Counted from the first letter of the stretch, positions 34,933 through 45,699 are shown. The stretch: 64,000 nucleotides of DNA from Pedobacter sp. B4-66 (GCF_018492665.1 NZ_JAFVME010000006.1:558001-622000), one strand, 5' to 3'. Notes: a model not told the origin generated them from the sequence alone. Made by a program: numbers and translations.

Positions 34933-37900
34933 ATGTCTAAACATCAATATCATTCAATCTTCTTGATCCTTCTGGGTTTTGTTTTCGCACGCAGTGTTTC
35001 TGCACAAACAAGTTCCGGACATGAACTCATTTCTACTACTCAAGGTCTCTCTCAAGGTCTGATTAATGATATGCTGCAAGACCGGGAGGGCTTTATCTGG
35101 ATAGCCACCAAGGGTGGTCTCAACAGGTACGACGGCTACACTTTTAAGACATTCACTACCGATCTTCAGGACAACAGTTCCATCAGCAGCAATTCCATCA
35201 GCAATTTGCTCGAAGATCGATATGGAAGACTATGGGTAAGTACTTATGATGGCGGAGTGAATGTCTACAATAAAAAGACTGGCCGCTTTTTGCGAATTAC
35301 TCAAAAACCGGACAATCCTTCAGGGCTTTCCAGCAATCGTATCGGATCTGCCATGGCTGAACTGCCCGACGGCAGAATATTGCTTTACCCAGATGGAGGT
35401 AGTCTTAGTGTTATTTCACTATCAGATGCCGCTAAATTAGCGATAACCACATTGAAGGTGCCTGAAAATCGAACAGTTTTTTCGATAGGGAAAGATGACA
35501 AGGGCTTTATTTGGGTGGGTTTTACGGATTATAGCATTTATATTTTTAATCCTTCCACACTCAGCTTAGCACTTCTATATGATGGAGAGCGTTTTACCAG
35601 TCTTATCGAAAAAACAGGCAAATTTATTTCAGCAAAATTCAGTCAAGGGTTAGATCCCTTTACCATACCACCTATTCGTGAAGAATTAATTGATTCCTTG
35701 GGGCAATTAAATCCTAACATGATTGGTAAAGGCAGCAAAGAGGAATTAATTATTGGCAACCACTTTCCCATCAAAAGGGGAGCATCTGGATGTAATCATT
35801 ATGATTTCAGCGGAATAAAAGCTGGCGATAGCATGAAGGATGTGTATGCCCGCAATTTAAAAACGAACGTTAAAGATCAAAATATTAAGTGCCTGTTATT
35901 AGATCGGTCGGGTGTACTATGGGTAGGAACAATGGGGCATGGCATTTACAAATTTCGCATCCGGAATAATCGTTTTAATCCCATCCTGCCAAACCTGAGC
36001 GTACAGCGGCTAACAACTTGGGATAACGATATGATTTATGTGCAGGGATGGAGGGATACGAAATTAATAAACTCTGCAGGAAAGGAGTACATTAATCCAG
36101 TTAAACCCTTCATAAGCGATGCATATACAAACGTACTGAAGACCAAAAATGGCGACTATTGGTTATATTGGAAGGGCGTCGGTAAGCTATTCAGATACAA
36201 TGCTGATAAGAAATTAGTGGCTAGTTACGCTGAACAAGTAAATACAACATCTACCGAGCAGCTTCAACCTCTAATGGAAGACAGTAAGCATCACATATGG
36301 CTTTGCGGAGCTAATGGTACGCTGGCAAGAGTTGATCCAAAGACAGGCAAAACATCAAAATTTGCCATAAATATTAAACAATATACCGGCACTGCGGCAC
36401 TTACCCAAACAAATGCTTTTTACGAAGACGGGAAGGGCATTTTCTGGTTAGCTACCGAACATGGTTTTGCCCGACTCCAATTTGCCGCTGATGCTACCGA
36501 GCCTAAGGTAAAATGGTTTAAAAATATACCGGGGAATGGCAATTCATTAAGCTATAATTATGTATCGTGGTTTATGGATGACCCTGTTGATCCCGATTAT
36601 CTGTGGGTTAGCACAAAAGGTGGTGGATTAAATCGGATGCAAAAATCAACCGGTAATTTTGTTCACTATACCACCAAAGAAGGATTGCCCAATGATGTAG
36701 TGTATCGCGTACTGGCAGATAACGCTGGTAATATCTGGGGCAGTACCAACAAAGGGTTATTTTGTTTGTTGGCTGAAAAAAAAGATGAACAACCGGTTTT
36801 TAGGGTGTTTAGCACCAGCGATGGCTTACAGTCTGACGAATTTAACACCAATGCGTTGGCTAAGTTAACCAATGGCGATTTTGTATTTGGAGGGGTAAAC
36901 GGTGTTAATATTTTTAACCCCAAAAAAGTACTTGAAGGCAATTTTTCGCCCAATGTCTTTATAACAGCTATTCAGATTGGGAATAAAACGCTCGCACCTG
37001 GCGATAAAACAGGGATATTAACAGAAACCATTGAGAAAACGCCTGCCATTACATTGACTTACCTGCAGGACGTTGTTACTCTTGAGTTCTCTGCGCTTGA
37101 TTTTACTGCACCCCAGCAAAACAAATACCGCTATCAATTAGTGGGAATAGATAAAGAATGGGTAGAGAGCGGTGTTCGACGGACCGCAACTTACCTCCAT
37201 CTACCTGCCGGAAATTACCTTTTTAAGGTTCAGGGAAGTAATAGTCAGGGGATTTGGAGCGATCATATTGCTGAATTAAAAATACGGGTATTACCCCCAT
37301 GGTGGCTAAGTTGGTGGGCATATCTTATCTATGCTTTGGTTATTTCATTCTCGGTTAGAGCGTACCTTAAGTTCAATGTGAATAAGGCCAAACTCCAATC
37401 TCAGTTAAACTATGAGCAATTGGAAGCCAGAAGAATGAAAGAGCTGGATTCTATTAAAACTCAATTATATACTAACATTACCCACGAATTCCGCACGCCA
37501 CTTACAGTGATCCTGGGAATGGCTCAACAGGTAATAGAAAAGCCAACAGAATTGTTTCAAACCCGTATGGACATGATCATCCGTAATGGCCAAAGCCTCC
37601 TGGATCTTGTGAACCAGATGTTAGATCTTTCTAAGCTGGAAACTGGTAAAATGAATTTACAATTATCCAATGGAGATGTCATTCATTTTCTGCGTTATAT
37701 AGTCGAATCTTTTCATTCTTTGGCTGAGAGCCAACAAAAACAATTACATTTTTTAACAGATATTGAGGTGCTTTACGTAGAATATGACGAGGAGAAATTA
37801 AGACAGATCGTTTCCAACCTGCTCTCTAACGCCATTAAATTCACCCCCGAAAAAGGGAATATTTATATCAGTGTAAGTAGGGAATCCATCAATATTGACA

Positions 37901-39045
37901 GCCCTACACTGATCATAAAAATAAAAGATACAGGAATAGGTATCTCTGAAGATCAGATACAGTTTGTTTTTGATCGTTTTTATCAGACTGATAATAGCCA
38001 TACCCGTAATACAGAAGGCACAGGCATCGGGCTTGCGCTAACCAAAGAACTGGTAATGTTGATGGAGGGAGATATTAGCGTGAAAAGCCCTCCTACCGGA
38101 GCACTAAAGGGCACTGAATTTACCGTATCCCTTCCGTTAATGAAAGCGGCTCCGCTTGCGGAAAATATGCGGAAAGACTTTAAAGAGCAACGAAGTTCAG
38201 CACCCATTATACCGAACAATTCCGTCTTATCTATAACAGCTAATGAAGAAAGTGATACAAATGTGCCTTTGATATTGTTAGTTGAAGATAATGCTGATGT
38301 TGTGGCATATACAGCTTCCTGTATTTCTGAATACCGGCTGCTGGTAGGCACAAACGGTCGTGAGGGTTTTGATATCGCTACAGAGATGATTCCTGATCTA
38401 ATTATAACTGACGTTATGATGCCCTTTATGGATGGTTTTGAACTGACGACAAGACTACGCCAAAATGAAAATACCAGCCATATCCCTATTATTATGTTAA
38501 CGGCAAAAGCTGATATCAGTAGTAAAATTGAAGGTATTCAGCATGGCGCTGATGCCTATCTGGAAAAGCCATTCAATCAAAAAGAATTATTGGCAAGGAT
38601 AAAAAAGTTACTGGAGATACGTAGAAACCTACAGCAGTATTATCTCAAGAAAGCCGGAATACATCGAAACAAGCTCATGGAACATCTGATCATGCCTGAT
38701 AAAGTGATCGGTGAGCCTAAAGAAGACAGTTTTGTAAAAAGAACTAGAGAAGCCGTAGAGCAGAATCTGACCGATATCAATTTTACGGTAGAAAAGTTGA
38801 GCAAGCTTGTTTTTATGAGTCATTCGCAACTCCACCGTAAACTGGATGCAGTGACAGGATGTTCTCCCAATAAGTTTATCCGAATGATCCGACTTAAAAA
38901 AGCGATGGAATTATTGCAGGATCCTACCAACAGCATTGCTTCAGTTGCTATGGATTGTGGTTATGATGACCCAGGTTATTTTGCAAGGGTATTTAAGCAG
39001 GAATACAAGGTGACACCACAGAAATGGAGGGCATCAACTCATTAG
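34933..39045 (+). CDS. Hybrid two-component regulator (propeller sensor, kinase, receiver, AraC-type HTH)
   Basis: A 1370-residue single-protein signalling system typical of Bacteroidota polysaccharide loci. After a signal peptide (ending VSAQ) come two-component-regulator propeller repeats (about 30-690; 'GFIWIATKGGLNRYDGYTF' is a clear example) and a Y_Y_Y domain (about 700-785). One helix ('WWLSWWAYLIYALVISF') crosses the inner membrane. The kinase part has H851 in 'NITHEFRTPL' and the G-boxes 'GTGIGLALTKEL'. A receiver domain has D1160 in 'LIITDVMMP'. The C-terminal AraC helix-turn-helix ends the protein. It senses a glycan fragment in the periplasm and regulates transcription directly. 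SusD and SusC genes point towards it from the other side. Confidence 0.97.
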   Translation: MSKHQYHSIFLILLGFVFARSVSAQTSSGHELISTTQGLSQGLINDMLQDREGFIWIATKGGLNRYDGYTFKTFTTDLQDNSSISSNSISNLLEDRYGRLWVSTYDGGVNVYNKKTGRFLRITQKPDNPSGLSSNRIGSAMAELPDGRILLYPDGGSLSVISLSDAAKLAITTLKVPENRTVFSIGKDDKGFIWVGFTDYSIYIFNPSTLSLALLYDGERFTSLIEKTGKFISAKFSQGLDPFTIPPIREELIDSLGQLNPNMIGKGSKEELIIGNHFPIKRGASGCNHYDFSGIKAGDSMKDVYARNLKTNVKDQNIKCLLLDRSGVLWVGTMGHGIYKFRIRNNRFNPILPNLSVQRLTTWDNDMIYVQGWRDTKLINSAGKEYINPVKPFISDAYTNVLKTKNGDYWLYWKGVGKLFRYNADKKLVASYAEQVNTTSTEQLQPLMEDSKHHIWLCGANGTLARVDPKTGKTSKFAINIKQYTGTAALTQTNAFYEDGKGIFWLATEHGFARLQFAADATEPKVKWFKNIPGNGNSLSYNYVSWFMDDPVDPDYLWVSTKGGGLNRMQKSTGNFVHYTTKEGLPNDVVYRVLADNAGNIWGSTNKGLFCLLAEKKDEQPVFRVFSTSDGLQSDEFNTNALAKLTNGDFVFGGVNGVNIFNPKKVLEGNFSPNVFITAIQIGNKTLAPGDKTGILTETIEKTPAITLTYLQDVVTLEFSALDFTAPQQNKYRYQLVGIDKEWVESGVRRTATYLHLPAGNYLFKVQGSNSQGIWSDHIAELKIRVLPPWWLSWWAYLIYALVISFSVRAYLKFNVNKAKLQSQLNYEQLEARRMKELDSIKTQLYTNITHEFRTPLTVILGMAQQVIEKPTELFQTRMDMIIRNGQSLLDLVNQMLDLSKLETGKMNLQLSNGDVIHFLRYIVESFHSLAESQQKQLHFLTDIEVLYVEYDEEKLRQIVSNLLSNAIKFTPEKGNIYISVSRESINIDSPTLIIKIKDTGIGISEDQIQFVFDRFYQTDNSHTRNTEGTGIGLALTKELVMLMEGDISVKSPPTGALKGTEFTVSLPLMKAAPLAENMRKDFKEQRSSAPIIPNNSVLSITANEESDTNVPLILLVEDNADVVAYTASCISEYRLLVGTNGREGFDIATEMIPDLIITDVMMPFMDGFELTTRLRQNENTSHIPIIMLTAKADISSKIEGIQHGADAYLEKPFNQKELLARIKKLLEIRRNLQQYYLKKAGIHRNKLMEHLIMPDKVIGEPKEDSFVKRTREAVEQNLTDINFTVEKLSKLVFMSHSQLHRKLDAVTGCSPNKFIRMIRLKKAMELLQDPTNSIASVAMDCGYDDPGYFARVFKQEYKVTPQKWRASTH

Positions 39046-39060
39046 AGTTATTAATTTAAA

Positions 39061-39094
39061 GGGGCAGTGCAAATAAACCTTTTTGCACTACCCC
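39061..39094. terminator. Bidirectional terminator between the hybrid regulator and susD-like genes
   Basis: A 13-bp stem with one mismatch (39061-39073 with 39082-39094) includes a GGGG/CCCC base and an A/T-rich top. It lies 15 bp after one stop and 25 bp before the other on the opposite strand, so it can end both convergent transcripts. Confidence 0.8.
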
Positions 39095-39119
39095 CATTAA
39101 TACTTTAAAAAATGCTTGC

Positions 39120-40778
39120 TTAATTATAACCTGGATTTGGAGTTAATACTCCTTTCGAAAGGTCAATTTCCTTTTGCGGAATCGGCATCAGATAAAATCT
39201 ATCATTCCATACCCTTTCCTGAGCTTGGGTATTTTTAATATTATTAATAGTTTTCATTACCTGAGGGGCAATCTTCCAACGACGAATATCCATATAACGC
39301 TGTCCTTCTAAAGCTAGCTCTACCCTGCGTTCGTTACGAATTACCTCTCTAAGCGCATCTTTACCTGCATATTTTACTCGATCAACAACAGGCATTCCTG
39401 AACGCGTTCTAACGGCATCAAGAGCCTCATAAACTGAATTATCCGGACCGCTAACCTCATTTTTAGCCTCAGCATACGTTAACAACACCTCAGCATAACG
39501 GATTAAGATTATGTTGGCATAGTTATCTACCTGTAGGCGATAAATTGCAGGGTCAACCATCTTGCGGAAATTGTATCCTGTTAATGACATATTGGAAGCT
39601 CCCTGAACCCAATTAAATTTATAATCGTCCTCAACTGCATTCCATGGTGAATCTTCAAACAAGATACTCGCATAAAAACGTGGATCACGGTTTTTATACT
39701 CATTAGCGAATAGGGGTTTTTTAGCAATATACCATGCAGCACGCTGTGCCGGATCTGTTGGTGTAACTGCCTCGCCCGTTTTATAACTGCCATAACTGTT
39801 TACCAATTCCTGAGTTGGAGTTACTGAGCTCCAACCACCAATAGTGCCTGGCAATAAATAAGTGTTTAAGAAATTAGCATCCTTTTGGTCAATTTGCTGA
39901 CGGTCTAAAATCACTTCATTGTTGCCTTCATTTGCTTTATGAAAAAGAGCTTCGTAACTACGCAAGCCTAAGCGGAATTTCTTCTCATCAGCAGCATTTG
40001 CAAAAGTTACCCATTTGCTATAATCATCTTTAGCATCTATCGTTTCTTCAGCATCAACCTTAAATAAGGTATAGCCTAAAGTCATTACCTGACTAGCAGC
40101 ATCTGCTGCCTGTTGGAATTGACCTTCATTTAAATAAACTCTTGCCTTAAGTGCCAGGGCCGCTCCTTTTGTGATTCTTCCTTTTTCATTAGGTTTACCA
40201 CCTGCATAAGCTTGAGGTAAAATCTTAGAAACTGCCTCCAGTTCATCTGTAATAAATTTCACTACTTCTGCTCTTGGAGTTCTTTTCACATTTTCTTGTC
40301 CTAAGGTTAAAACTGATGTAATTAAAGGAACGTCTCCAAATTTATTTACCATTCTGGAATAAAATAAAGCCCTTAAAAACCGAACTTCTGCTTTATATCT
40401 TTCTAATAAAGCAGCATCTATTGTAGTTACTTTATCTGCATTGGCAAGGAAATAATTAGCGCGACGGATGTCGACAAAACTCCAACCAGCATCAGTAGTA
40501 GAAGTAAGTGATCCTGCAGAAACATCTGTAGCTGAACTTTCCCATGGATACTGGGCATGAGCATTGTCTGATGCACCATCCTCATAAATTATTCCATCGC
40601 CTGGCAGTTGATTATACACTGCCATAACAGCTTGATACACATCGTTAGGCGTTTTCCAAAATGTTGTTTCAGACAATTGATCTAACGGTGGTCTTTCCAA
40701 AAAATCTTTTTTACAAGAGGTTACAGTGCCAATTGTTAAAAGCCCTGTAAGTATATATATTGATGTTATTTTTTTCAT
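39120..40778 (-). CDS. SusD/RagB-family nutrient-binding lipoprotein
   Basis: A protein of about 552 residues; the lipobox VTSC puts the lipid-bearing cysteine near residue 22. The SusD family is shown by 'LDQLSETTFWKTPNDVYQAVMAVYNQ' (given in part: TFWKTPNDV), the TPR-like helices, 'RYAEVLLTYAEAKNEV' (about 440-455) and the C-terminal 'RNERRVELALEGQRYMDIRRWK' (in part: EGQRYMDIRRW) and 'LMPIPQKEID'. It sits on the cell surface over the SusC channel and captures the glycan. It follows SusC by 20 bp on the minus strand. The frame extends upstream to 40829, but the ATG at 40778 gives the normal signal. Confidence 0.96.
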   Translation of the reverse strand: MKKITSIYILTGLLTIGTVTSCKKDFLERPPLDQLSETTFWKTPNDVYQAVMAVYNQLPGDGIIYEDGASDNAHAQYPWESSATDVSAGSLTSTTDAGWSFVDIRRANYFLANADKVTTIDAALLERYKAEVRFLRALFYSRMVNKFGDVPLITSVLTLGQENVKRTPRAEVVKFITDELEAVSKILPQAYAGGKPNEKGRITKGAALALKARVYLNEGQFQQAADAASQVMTLGYTLFKVDAEETIDAKDDYSKWVTFANAADEKKFRLGLRSYEALFHKANEGNNEVILDRQQIDQKDANFLNTYLLPGTIGGWSSVTPTQELVNSYGSYKTGEAVTPTDPAQRAAWYIAKKPLFANEYKNRDPRFYASILFEDSPWNAVEDDYKFNWVQGASNMSLTGYNFRKMVDPAIYRLQVDNYANIILIRYAEVLLTYAEAKNEVSGPDNSVYEALDAVRTRSGMPVVDRVKYAGKDALREVIRNERRVELALEGQRYMDIRRWKIAPQVMKTINNIKNTQAQERVWNDRFYLMPIPQKEIDLSKGVLTPNPGYN

Positions 40779-40798
40779 GATATTCAAATTATTTCTGA

Positions 40799-43700
40799 TT
40801 AAAACCCTGCACTTAAACCAATTGACCAAGTTTTCATACCTGGATAGCCTCCACGTCCAGAACCAGTCTCCGGATCATAATCTGCCAAACGCTTATCAGA
40901 CATAACCGTAAATGGATTATTAGCAGCTCCATAAATTCTTAGTTTCGACAAGCCAATTCGTTTGCTTACATCTTGTGGAATCGTATAACCTAGAGTTATA
41001 CCTCTTACCCTAAAATAAGAACCACTAAATAACCAGAATGATGAAATTGGGTTATAATTATGTGCTCCGGCCGCTGTAGTAAGAATACGTGGAAAATCAG
41101 CATTTCGATCAGGATTAGCACTTGTCCAACGGTTTAACCATTGTTCCTTAAGGTTTGCACCATTAAAGAAGGGATAAGCTGCTTCTTCAGATAAATAGGT
41201 CTTAACTTTTGCTACACCGTAAGTAAGTAAGCTAAAATCAAATCCTTTATATGTTGCATTAATATTAAAGCCATAATTTAACCATGGAACATCGTTACCA
41301 ATTACCTTACGGTCAGCTGCATCGATCTTTTCATCTCCGTTTAGGTCTTTAAACTTAATATCACCCGGCTTGGTATTTACCGTTTGAAAAGCATGATTGG
41401 TTACGTCGGTAGCATCAACAAAAAGACCTTCGGCTTCATAACCATAAAAAGAACCTATTGATTCGCCTATTTTCTGTATATATTTCCCGTCAACAACCTC
41501 ATTACCAGCCCCCAACTTTGTTATCTTACTGTTTATAATGGATAAATTACCACCAATACTGAAAGTAAAATCGTCACCAATTTTGTTATTATGATTAACA
41601 GCAAGCTCAAACCCTTTATTTCGGGTAGCTGCACCATTAGATAAAGGAAGTCCGCTATTTACGGCATCAGTAGTGCTTGTATTTACCCCAATTGTTGCAA
41701 GAGCAGGAACCCTCATCAGCAGTTCTTTAGTATCTTTAATATAGTAATCTGTAGTAATGTCTAATTTGCCATTAAACATACTTAGGTCAATTCCTATATT
41801 GGTCATAAAAACCTTTTCCCAACCAGTACGTGGATTTGAAAGTTTATCTGACCATACGCCTCCTTGAGGAGATTCCTCAAAGCTATATTGGTAACCGGTG
41901 TTTAAACGGTCATAATAGTTCCCCACACGTACAACTTCCTGGTTACCCAAAGAACCGTATGAACCACGTAATTTCAAATTATTTATCCAATTTACGTTTT
42001 TCATAAAATCCTCTTTATTAACATTCCATCCTGCTGAAAAAGATGGGAATACAGCTTGTCGCACATCTGCGCGGAAACGAGATGAATAATCAATACGTGT
42101 ATTTACTTCAAAAAGGTATTTATCATTAAAAACGTAATTAAAACGACCAAATATAGAACGCATGGCCCAATCTTCCTCATTGCTTCGGTTTGCCTGTCCA
42201 TCATCATCAGAATTCATATCTTCAGGATTTGAAGAACCAGATACCACAGTTGTCATATCGTTGTTAGGGAAATTTTTACGACCAACCAAAGCAGTTCTAT
42301 ACATGTTGCTTTCTTGCGATGCTCCTAAAGTTACTTTACCGTAATGTTTACCAAAAGTGCGCTCATAATCTGCAGTTCCCTGTACTAAAAGTTCTTTTCT
42401 TTTACGCCAGTACTCAAGCATATCATTCTGTACTTTTTGGGTCGAAGTCATTGGCTTGCCGGTTAAAAAGTCATTAATCGGATTCATGGTGTTATTAAAA
42501 GCCCATGAGTTACCATTTGTATACTTCAATGAAACCAAACCTTTTATCGATAGTCCATTAATTGGAGTTAAAGTAGCATTGGCAGCTGTTTGTAAGTAAT
42601 TATCGCGATCCCAACCTTTACCACTTTCATCAATCATACGTACTTGATTACGGCCGGCAGTTTGTGAGTTTGCTTTCCCATTATCAATTGATCCCCATTC
42701 ACCGTTGCTCTGACGAAATACTGAAGTAGGTAATGACCTGTTCAGCTCTGTCCAGCTCATGTTACCTGCACGGTCAAAATTTTGATTAATAAACGAAAAA
42801 TTAGTTCCTACCTTCAAAATTTCAGGCACAACAGTGGTTTCTGTATTTAATTTAGCTACTATGCGATCCTGACTTCTGTTAGGGATAATAGATTCCTGAT
42901 TAAGATAAGACACTCCTAAATAACTATTAGTGATTTTACCAGGTGCGTTTATGTTTAAATTGATATCACTTAATGGAGCAGTTTTACGAAGTACCTCTTT
43001 ATACCAATCTGTATTTGGGTAAAGATCTGGTTTGGAGCCATCTTTATACCATTGGATTTGTTCATCTGTAAATAACGCTGCGGCGCCGGCATTTGTTAAA
43101 GCCTCATTGTAAAGTGTAGTATAGTCAGCAGAACCTGCATAGTGTGCGATCTTTGTAGGTGACTGCCATCCATAATTTGCATTTAGCTCAACTGTGGTTT
43201 TTTCTCCAGAACCACGTTTAGTTGTTACCATTATAACTCCATTTGCTGCTCTGGAACCATATAGTGCTGCTGAGGAGGCATCTTTTAAAACCGACATACT
43301 TGATACATCACTTGGATTTAAAGTTGCAAACTCTTGTGCAGAAGCTGGTATTCCATCGATAACATACATTGGGCTACCTGTACCTGCGGTAGTTACTAAG
43401 CTACCTCTCCCCCTAATGCTAACAGCGGTAGAAGCAGCTGCATCACGACTTACATCACCAGGGCGTTGTAAAATAGTTAAACCAGGAGAAATTCCCTGTA
43501 GTGCATTCTGTATAGAAGTTACCGGCCTATCTTTTAATTGCTTAGGGCTCACAGTAGCTATAGCACCAGTTAAACTGGTTTTTTTCTGGGTTCCATAAGC
43601 AACAACCACAATTTCAGTAAGGGAGCTACTCTGCGGTGTTAGTGTTATAATCATTTCCGCAGCAGCATCAGCTTTTACTTCCTTTGAATCATATCCTAGA

Positions 43701-44254
43701 TAGGAGATCACTAGAATTGCGTTTTCATCTATCCCTTTTAAATTGAAACTCCCCGTAGCATCTGTAATATCAGCTCTTTTAGTTCCTTTAATTTTAATAG
43801 TAGCTCCCGGTAAACCAAGCCCCTTTTCATCAAGAACCCTTCCTGTTACATTTATTAATGCCTTAATAATTGTTTCCGGAAATTCAGGGCTGAAAGGCTT
43901 TTCTGAAACAATTATAGCATTATTGTTAAAGGAATAGTTTAGGTTTTGACCTGCAAAGATGATTTTTAATACTTCAAGGAATTCCTTATCCTTTACATCA
44001 ATATTAACTGGTTTTGCATTTTTAAGCGTCGACTTGGTTACCATAAAGTCATATCCCGTTTGTAATCTGATCTTGTCAAAGATCTTTGTCAGTTTTGCAT
44101 TTTTTTCAGATAGGGATATCTTCTGCGCAAAGGAGTTTGCACTGACTTGTAATATTACTGTGGTTAGTAATAAAATGGTTAGTTTCATAACCAATAGTAG
44201 TTTAGTTACGCCTCTTTTTTGGAGACATAGGTTTGGATTCCAAATTTTGTACAT
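40799..44254 (-). CDS. SusC/RagA-family TonB-dependent transporter with STN domain
   Basis: A protein of about 1151 residues. The signal region includes 'LLVMKLTILLLTTVILQVSA'. An STN domain follows (about 45-115; 'KISLSEKNAKLTKIFDKI'), which marks SusC proteins that signal to a FecR anti-sigma factor. Then come a CarboxypepD_reg domain (about 130-215; 'VTGRVLDEKGLGLPGATIK'), the plug and the 22-strand barrel ending in 'GLSAGF'. With SusD it imports oligosaccharides. The upstream fecR and sigma genes form the matching trans-envelope relay. The frame opens at TTG 44341, but ATG 44254 ('MYKIWNPNLCLQKRG') fits the family start. A hairpin lies 102-133 bp upstream. Confidence 0.96.
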   Translation of the reverse strand: MYKIWNPNLCLQKRGVTKLLLVMKLTILLLTTVILQVSANSFAQKISLSEKNAKLTKIFDKIRLQTGYDFMVTKSTLKNAKPVNIDVKDKEFLEVLKIIFAGQNLNYSFNNNAIIVSEKPFSPEFPETIIKALINVTGRVLDEKGLGLPGATIKIKGTKRADITDATGSFNLKGIDENAILVISYLGYDSKEVKADAAAEMIITLTPQSSSLTEIVVVAYGTQKKTSLTGAIATVSPKQLKDRPVTSIQNALQGISPGLTILQRPGDVSRDAAASTAVSIRGRGSLVTTAGTGSPMYVIDGIPASAQEFATLNPSDVSSMSVLKDASSAALYGSRAANGVIMVTTKRGSGEKTTVELNANYGWQSPTKIAHYAGSADYTTLYNEALTNAGAAALFTDEQIQWYKDGSKPDLYPNTDWYKEVLRKTAPLSDINLNINAPGKITNSYLGVSYLNQESIIPNRSQDRIVAKLNTETTVVPEILKVGTNFSFINQNFDRAGNMSWTELNRSLPTSVFRQSNGEWGSIDNGKANSQTAGRNQVRMIDESGKGWDRDNYLQTAANATLTPINGLSIKGLVSLKYTNGNSWAFNNTMNPINDFLTGKPMTSTQKVQNDMLEYWRKRKELLVQGTADYERTFGKHYGKVTLGASQESNMYRTALVGRKNFPNNDMTTVVSGSSNPEDMNSDDDGQANRSNEEDWAMRSIFGRFNYVFNDKYLFEVNTRIDYSSRFRADVRQAVFPSFSAGWNVNKEDFMKNVNWINNLKLRGSYGSLGNQEVVRVGNYYDRLNTGYQYSFEESPQGGVWSDKLSNPRTGWEKVFMTNIGIDLSMFNGKLDITTDYYIKDTKELLMRVPALATIGVNTSTTDAVNSGLPLSNGAATRNKGFELAVNHNNKIGDDFTFSIGGNLSIINSKITKLGAGNEVVDGKYIQKIGESIGSFYGYEAEGLFVDATDVTNHAFQTVNTKPGDIKFKDLNGDEKIDAADRKVIGNDVPWLNYGFNINATYKGFDFSLLTYGVAKVKTYLSEEAAYPFFNGANLKEQWLNRWTSANPDRNADFPRILTTAAGAHNYNPISSFWLFSGSYFRVRGITLGYTIPQDVSKRIGLSKLRIYGAANNPFTVMSDKRLADYDPETGSGRGGYPGMKTWSIGLSAGF

Positions 44255-44356
44255 TTGTTTAGTTGGGTTAATAGCGAATGCATGTTCATTGTCCAGATGC
44301 CCTGCTACGCTAGGTTTTTTGTTTAGTTTTTGATTATTCAAGACAACCCATACATG

Positions 44357-44387
44357 GCCAGGATTTCGATTACAGTCGTTTCCTGGC
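44357..44387. promoter_or_regulatory. Hairpin in the fecR-susC spacer
   Basis: GCCAGGA (44357-44363) pairs with TCCTGGC (44381-44387), with a short inner CGA/TCG match. On the plus strand it is followed by nine T, but no plus-strand gene ends there, so as a minus-strand element it would be a leader or attenuator hairpin between fecR and susC. Confidence 0.5.
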
Positions 44388-44418
44388 TTTTTTTTTGGAT
44401 TATCGGTGTATGTAATGG

Positions 44419-45597
44419 TTATTTCATCACGACAATCCTCCTTCCTTCAATTTTAAAATGAACTCCCTTGGTCTCTTCAAGCATTCTCAGTACTTGCGCA
44501 ATGTTCTTAGTTCTGGAAATGGTACCGTTAAATTCTTCAGCAGAGATGGTTCCATCATATTCAACATCTACATCATACCATCTGGAGATTTTACGCATCA
44601 CCGATTGAATATTTTCACTATTGAACCTAAAGTAATTGTTCTTCCATGCCATCACTTCTTCCATATCAGCATACACAATATTTATCTGATCATCCCCATC
44701 ATTCTTAACCTGTGCTTGTTGCCCGGGTTTAATCACTAGGCCATTAGTACTATGGGTATTTACCACCTTAACGCTTCCTTCCAGAAGTGTTGTTTTTGTA
44801 TCTGCCTCTTCTAAATAACCTTTTACATTAAAATGCGTACCCAAAACTTCTATAGTCTGGGTATTGGTAATTACTCTAAAAGGCATTTTTTTATTTTTAG
44901 AGACTTCAAAATAGGCTTCACCTTTTAGCTCAACCTTACGCTCATTTCCCTTAAAAATGGAAGGGTATTTTAGAGAGGAAGCCGCATTTAGCCAAACATT
45001 TGTGCCATCAGGTAAACGTATCTGATACTGTCCCCCTCTGGGAGTTTCAATAGTATTGTAATCGTTAGCACTTGAGTTTTTATTACCTACAACGGTATAA
45101 ACCAGCTGTCCATCTGCTGTCTTTGTAATTTGTACACCATTCTGAGCGGCTAGAGTTCCGTTCTTCGAATCAGTTAGAGTAATCCGCTTTCCGTTTGACA
45201 AAGTCAGGTAAGCTTTATTACCACCTGTTTCGATATGTGAAGTAGAAGAAACAAATTGTTGTTTTTTACCACCGGATCTGTTGGTGTAGAGGTATAAGCC
45301 CAAAGCAGCAACAATAATTATAGAGGCAACTGCAGCAAAAGGTTTCCATAGAATAGTTCGCTTAACTCGCTTTTGAGGCAATGCAACTACTTGATCAAAA
45401 ATCTGATCAGCTATGGTCCGATCCATAGAAATAATTTCCTCGTCGGAGAAGTCATACCATCCTTCTTCAACAATCTTCTCTAAAGTTTGTTTCAGATCTG
45501 GGTTGGCTAACAAGGACTTCCATTCCATCTGTTCCTGCTTAGTTAGAGTACCTGCCAAATAGTGCTGGTACAAATTACTTAATCTATACTTGGTCAT
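44419..45597 (-). CDS. FecR-family anti-sigma factor
   Basis: A 392-residue inner-membrane regulator. The N-terminal helical region (about 1-85) binds the sigma factor, one helix crosses the membrane (about 87-108, 'AAVASIIIVAALGLYLY'), the FecR domain lies at about 180-285 ('NTIETPRGGQYQIRLPDGT', 'WLNAASSLKYPSIF', 'GEAYFEVSK'), and the DUF4974 domain ends the protein (about 310-390, 'FRFNSENIQSVMRKISRWYDV'). It receives the signal from the STN domain of the next gene's SusC and frees the sigma factor encoded upstream. The gene starts at an ATG and lies between sigma (102-bp gap) and susC. Confidence 0.96.
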   Translation of the reverse strand: MTKYRLSNLYQHYLAGTLTKQEQMEWKSLLANPDLKQTLEKIVEEGWYDFSDEEIISMDRTIADQIFDQVVALPQKRVKRTILWKPFAAVASIIIVAALGLYLYTNRSGGKKQQFVSSTSHIETGGNKAYLTLSNGKRITLTDSKNGTLAAQNGVQITKTADGQLVYTVVGNKNSSANDYNTIETPRGGQYQIRLPDGTNVWLNAASSLKYPSIFKGNERKVELKGEAYFEVSKNKKMPFRVITNTQTIEVLGTHFNVKGYLEEADTKTTLLEGSVKVVNTHSTNGLVIKPGQQAQVKNDGDDQINIVYADMEEVMAWKNNYFRFNSENIQSVMRKISRWYDVDVEYDGTISAEEFNGTISRTKNIAQVLRMLEETKGVHFKIEGRRIVVMK

Positions 45598-45699
45598 TTT
45601 TATTGCTTAGTAAAAAGGAGATATCATTGCACTAAACAACACCCCTTTCTATTAAGACGAGTGAAGAGAAAAATCGGGGGTATCAAAAATGTTACTTTT

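Noticed and set aside
43194..44333. Plus-strand open frames of 124-134 codons
   Set aside because: They lie opposite the SusC start region and have no start signal or family pattern.
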